DNA of 64,000 nucleotides from CAMLFJ01 sp035524955 (GTDB taxonomy: Bacteria > Methylomirabilota > Methylomirabilia > Rokubacteriales > CSP1-6). Each line of letters begins with the position of its first letter. Position 1 is the first letter of the stretch. The stretch covers positions 1-64,000 of the forward strand of contig DATLFG010000089.1 of the NCBI GenBank assembly GCA_035524955.1. Direction: 5' to 3'. Shown one piece after another: positions 60,129-64,000 of this stretch. The notes under the pieces are model-generated. The model saw only the letters and a program-made list of their open reading frames with translations, had not been told where the DNA came from and searched no databases. Both the position numbers and the translations under genes were made by a program.

Positions 60129-61586
60129 ATGCCCGAGCCCGTCATGCCGGAGCCCGTGGAGACCGCGCGCGCCGCCGCGCCGGCCCGCGGCGCGGTCCTG
60201 CGCGGCCTCTTCGGGAGCGTGCGCCTGGCCTATCTCCCCGTGCTGGTCACCTACTTCTGCTACGGGGCGAGCGGGATCACGAGCATCGCGCTGCTGTACT
60301 TCCAGAAGGACACGCTCGGCATCACGCCCGCGGAGGCCGCGGCCATCGCGTTCTGGGTCGCCCTGCCGTGGAGCACCAAGATGGTGGCCGGCGTGGCCTC
60401 CGACGTGCACCCGCTCTTCGGCCGCCGCCGGGTCTCCTACCTGCTGCTGGGCGCCCTGCTGGCCGTCGCGGGCTACGGGTGGCTGGCCACCACCGCCTCG
60501 ACCAAGAGCACCTACCTGGCCGCGATGGTGATCATCGCGGTGGGCTTCATGGTCCAGGACGTGGTGGCGGACGCCCTGACCGTGGAGCTGGCCCGGACCG
60601 ACGAGGAAGTGAAGCAGATCCAGACGCTCGGCCGCATGGCCCTGCTCGCGGGCACGATCAGCGTGGGCTACCTGAGCGGGTGGCTCGCGGGCGCGCTCGG
60701 CCCGCGTCCGGTCTTCGCGATCGCGCTGCTGCTCCCCGCGCTCGTGATGGCGGCGGCCTGGCAGATCCCGCGCGAGACCGCCCGCGTGATGGCGCCCGGG
60801 GAGCAGACGAATCCCCTGGGCGCGGGCAAGTCGCGGCTCGTGGTGCTGGTGGGGCTCGGCTACGCGGCGCTCGGCGTGGCGCTCGAGGCGCTGTCGGTGC
60901 CGTTCGGCCAGGAGATCATCCTGGTCGTCTCGGGCGGCCTCATCGTGATGCTGCTGCAGCGCGTGGGGATCTCCCGCGCGGTGGCGGTCGCCGCGTTCGC
61001 CATCTTCTGCTTCCGGGCGGTGCCGTCGGCGGGGCAGGGGTTCAGCTACTGGGCGATCGATCGGCTCGGCTTCGATCAGCAGTTCCTGGGCGTGCTCGCG
61101 CAGGTGGGCGCGATCCTGAGCCTCGTCGGCCTGATCGTGTTCCGGAAGCCGATCACCCGGCGCCCGGTGAGCGACACCCTCTTCTGGGTGACCATCGCGG
61201 GGGCGGTGCTCTACCTGCCCACCATCGGGCTGTTCTACGGCATGAACGAGTGGTTCGGGGTGAGCCCGCGCACGTTCGCGTTCATCGACACCACGATCTC
61301 GGCGCCGCTCGCCCAGCTCAGCATGGTGCCGATGCTCGCGCTCATCGCGCGGACCGCGCCGCGCGGGGCCGAGGCCACCATGTTCGCGATCATGGCCTCC
61401 CTCATGAACCTCGCGCTGTCCGCCAGCGAGATCGGCACGCGCTACCTCAACACCTTCTTCGGCGTCACCCAGGAGGACTACTCCAACCTGGGCCGCCTGC
61501 TCATCTGCGTGGGGGCGATCGGCCTGCTCCCGCTGCTCGCCCTGCTGCCCCTGCGGCGCGTCGAGGCGGAGTCGGAGATGGCGTGA
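60129..61586 (+). CDS. BT1/folate-biopterin-type MFS transporter
   Basis: 485 residues. About 12 helices with the cytosolic loop D-V-H-P-L-F-G-R-R-R typical of BT1-type transporters (K-P-x-x-G-x-x-S-D-x). C-terminal half shows F-R-A-V-P-S-A-G-Q-G-F-S-Y-W. In plants and protozoa the family moves folates, biopterin or S-adenosylmethionine; bacterial substrates are mostly untested. 16 bases before the two-component kinase, so it may be co-transcribed. Confidence 0.82.
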   Translation: MPEPVMPEPVETARAAAPARGAVLRGLFGSVRLAYLPVLVTYFCYGASGITSIALLYFQKDTLGITPAEAAAIAFWVALPWSTKMVAGVASDVHPLFGRRRVSYLLLGALLAVAGYGWLATTASTKSTYLAAMVIIAVGFMVQDVVADALTVELARTDEEVKQIQTLGRMALLAGTISVGYLSGWLAGALGPRPVFAIALLLPALVMAAAWQIPRETARVMAPGEQTNPLGAGKSRLVVLVGLGYAALGVALEALSVPFGQEIILVVSGGLIVMLLQRVGISRAVAVAAFAIFCFRAVPSAGQGFSYWAIDRLGFDQQFLGVLAQVGAILSLVGLIVFRKPITRRPVSDTLFWVTIAGAVLYLPTIGLFYGMNEWFGVSPRTFAFIDTTISAPLAQLSMVPMLALIARTAPRGAEATMFAIMASLMNLALSASEIGTRYLNTFFGVTQEDYSNLGRLLICVGAIGLLPLLALLPLRRVEAESEMA

Positions 61587-61602
61587 TAGTGTGTCCCCCG
61601 TC

Positions 61603-62899
61603 ATGGCGGTGACCGCCCCCACGCGCGCGCCCTGGGCCGGGCTGTTCCGGCCGCTCGAGCGGGACGAGCGGCTGTTCGCGGTGCTCCTGGCCTTCGTGAT
61701 GGTGGGCGGCCTCGCGACCCTCGGGCTCCTGCCGCTGCGCCCGCGTCACCGTGTCGACGTCTACGCCGTCGTCATCTGGTTCGGTCTCTACAAGGCGGGC
61801 ATCTTCGCGCTGGTCACGGTGAGCCCGCGGGCCACCCGCCGGATCTTCATCGCCGCCCTCTGCATCGACCTCCTGCTCGTGTTCCTGCTGCTGTTCCTCA
61901 CCGGCGGCGGCGACAGCCCGTTCGTCAACCTGTTCTTCCCGCTGGTCGCGGTCAACGCCTACTACTTCGGCCGCTGGGTCGGGCTGTTCCTCACCCTCGT
62001 GGCCGGGGTGCTCTACTGGGCCGCGGCCAGCCTGGCCCCGCCCGCGGCCGCGTGGACCGCGGTGGTCAACCTGATGGCCTTCGTCGGGCTGCCCGCGTTC
62101 GCGGTGGGCCACGTGGCCGACCGCGAGCGGCGCGCCCGCTCCGAGGTCGAGCGGCTCAACGCGGAGCTGACCGGGACGCTCACCCGCCTGCGGGCCGCCC
62201 AGGAAGAGCTGGTCGAGGCCGAGCGCATGGCCACGGTGGGCCGCCTGTCCCTGAAGGTCGCGCACGAGGTGCGCAACCCCATCGCGGCGATCGGGCTGAA
62301 CGCGGAGCTGCTGGGCGACATGGTGCAGGGGCGGGTGAGCGAGGACGGCACGGAGGCCACCGCGCTCGTCGGCGCGATCCGCGACCAGGTGGCGGCCCTG
62401 GACGCGCTCACCGAGGAGTACCTGGCCTTCGCGCGCTTCCCGCGCCCCCAGTTCGAGGAGGACTCGGTCAACGATATGGTCAGCGCGGTCGCCGAGTTCG
62501 TCCGCCCGCTCGCCGCGCGCCAGGGCATCACGGTGAAGGTGGCGACCGATCCCGCGGTGCCGCCGATGGAGATCGACCGCACGCTGCTCCGCCAGGCGGT
62601 GCTGAACCTGGTGAAGAACGGGATGGAGGCGGTCGCCCAGGGCGGGGGCCTGACGCTCACCACCGCCTGCACGGGCGACGCGGTCGAGATCGCGATCTCG
62701 GACACCGGGGCCGGCATCTCGCCCGAGGTCGGCCGGCGGCTGTTCGAGCAGTTCTTCACCACCAAGCCGCAGGGCACGGGGCTCGGCCTGTCCATCTCGC
62801 GCCAGATCGTCGAGGAGCACGGCGGCAAGATCCGCTGGCACAGCGCGCCCGGCGCCGGCGCCACCTTCACCATGACCGTGCCCATCCAGAAGGCGGTCC

Positions 62900-62907
<8 letters not shown>
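61603..62907 (+). CDS. Membrane histidine kinase of an NtrC/PilS-like pair
   Basis: 434 residues from the ATG at 61603 (a GTG at 61591 is possible). About six N-terminal membrane helices to residue 170, a short coiled coil, HisKA with V-A-H-E-V-R-N-P-I-A-A-I near 220, and HATPase with N-L-V-K-N-G-M, D-T-G-A-G-I and G-T-G-L-G-L-S-I. No PAS. Overlaps its response regulator by 8 bases. The arrangement resembles PilS-type kinases. Confidence 0.9.

Positions 62908-64000
<1,093 letters not shown>

Noticed and set aside
57360..61622. A 1420-codon open frame that includes dppC
   Set aside because: Only the last 311 codons (from 58295) match a family; the rest is out-of-frame noise over dppB and the MFS gene.

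Overview
The window is about 70% G+C by eye. It is packed with short-gap or overlapping operons (many ATGA/GTGA junctions), and many genes start with GTG. The gene mix is: a CoA-dependent aromatic pathway, GctA-like and enolase-superfamily catabolic genes, a Dpp-type transporter, TtuA/TtuB, GAF/PAS histidine kinases, and a thioredoxin-fold protein whose active-site codon is UGA. This fits an uncultured soil or subsurface heterotroph of the Rokubacteria/Methylomirabilota type. No rRNA or tRNA is present, so the taxonomy is an inference. I see no CRISPR array, phage or insertion sequence.

Layout. 1-2640 (minus): enolase-superfamily enzyme, lone CoA-transferase alpha subunit, carboxymuconolactone-decarboxylase-like protein. 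2781-3423 (minus): VapBC-type toxin-antitoxin pair. 3539-5978 (plus): inositol-phosphatase-like enzyme, SDR, VOC protein, frameshifted MerB-like gene. 6035-6613 (minus): Uma2 nuclease. 6745-7777 (plus): predicted membrane-anchored selenoprotein with a U-x-x-C motif and a bacterial SECIS hairpin, followed by a cytochrome c. 7858-18888 (plus): aromatic operon with a 4-hydroxybenzoyl-CoA reductase (hcrCAB), an XRE-cupin regulator, boxC, boxB, a RidA protein, benzoate-CoA ligase and a second CoA ligase. 18907-19763: ECF sigma-factor relic coupled to an intact anti-sigma factor. 19914-23326: pseudopilin operon behind a sigma-54-type promoter. 23323-28491: Nudix, DinB, TtuB/TtuA sulfur transfer, thiolase, DUF222-HNH nuclease.

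28529-39137 (minus) is one overlapping signalling operon. It encodes a ketoacyl synthase, two 7TM histidine kinases, a degenerate kinase that has lost its phospho-accepting His, and a hybrid kinase with a normal N-terminal receiver and a receiver-like C-terminus lacking its Asp. About 5 kb in its middle (roughly 34.1-39.0 kb) drops to about 50% G+C, with both edges inside intact genes. 39254-47443 (plus): Tat-type exported protein, PfkB sugar kinase, lipid kinase, UvrD-like helicase-nuclease, alpha/beta hydrolase, and a membrane adenylate cyclase with a ferredoxin domain. 47458-53654 (plus): thioesterase relic, HugZ-like protein, carbamoyl-amide hydrolase, hydantoinase, MmgE/PrpD, a 57-residue protein and an amidase. 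These face a DppBCDF-SBP transporter operon (53715-59239, minus) across a stem-loop. 59375-64000: DUF4286-like protein, BT1/MFS transporter, and a histidine kinase with a sigma-54 response regulator cut by the window end.

How the genes work together. The aromatic operon appears to activate 4-hydroxybenzoate and benzoate to CoA thioesters, remove the para-hydroxyl with HcrABC, and then open the ring by the oxygen-dependent Box epoxide route. The hydantoinase, carbamoyl hydrolase, amidase and Dpp importer look like a scavenging module for amides, ureides and peptides. The strongest candidates for undescribed biology are the selenoprotein-cytochrome pair, the Hcr+Box combination, and the ketosynthase-kinase operon with its dead kinase and mosaic base composition.
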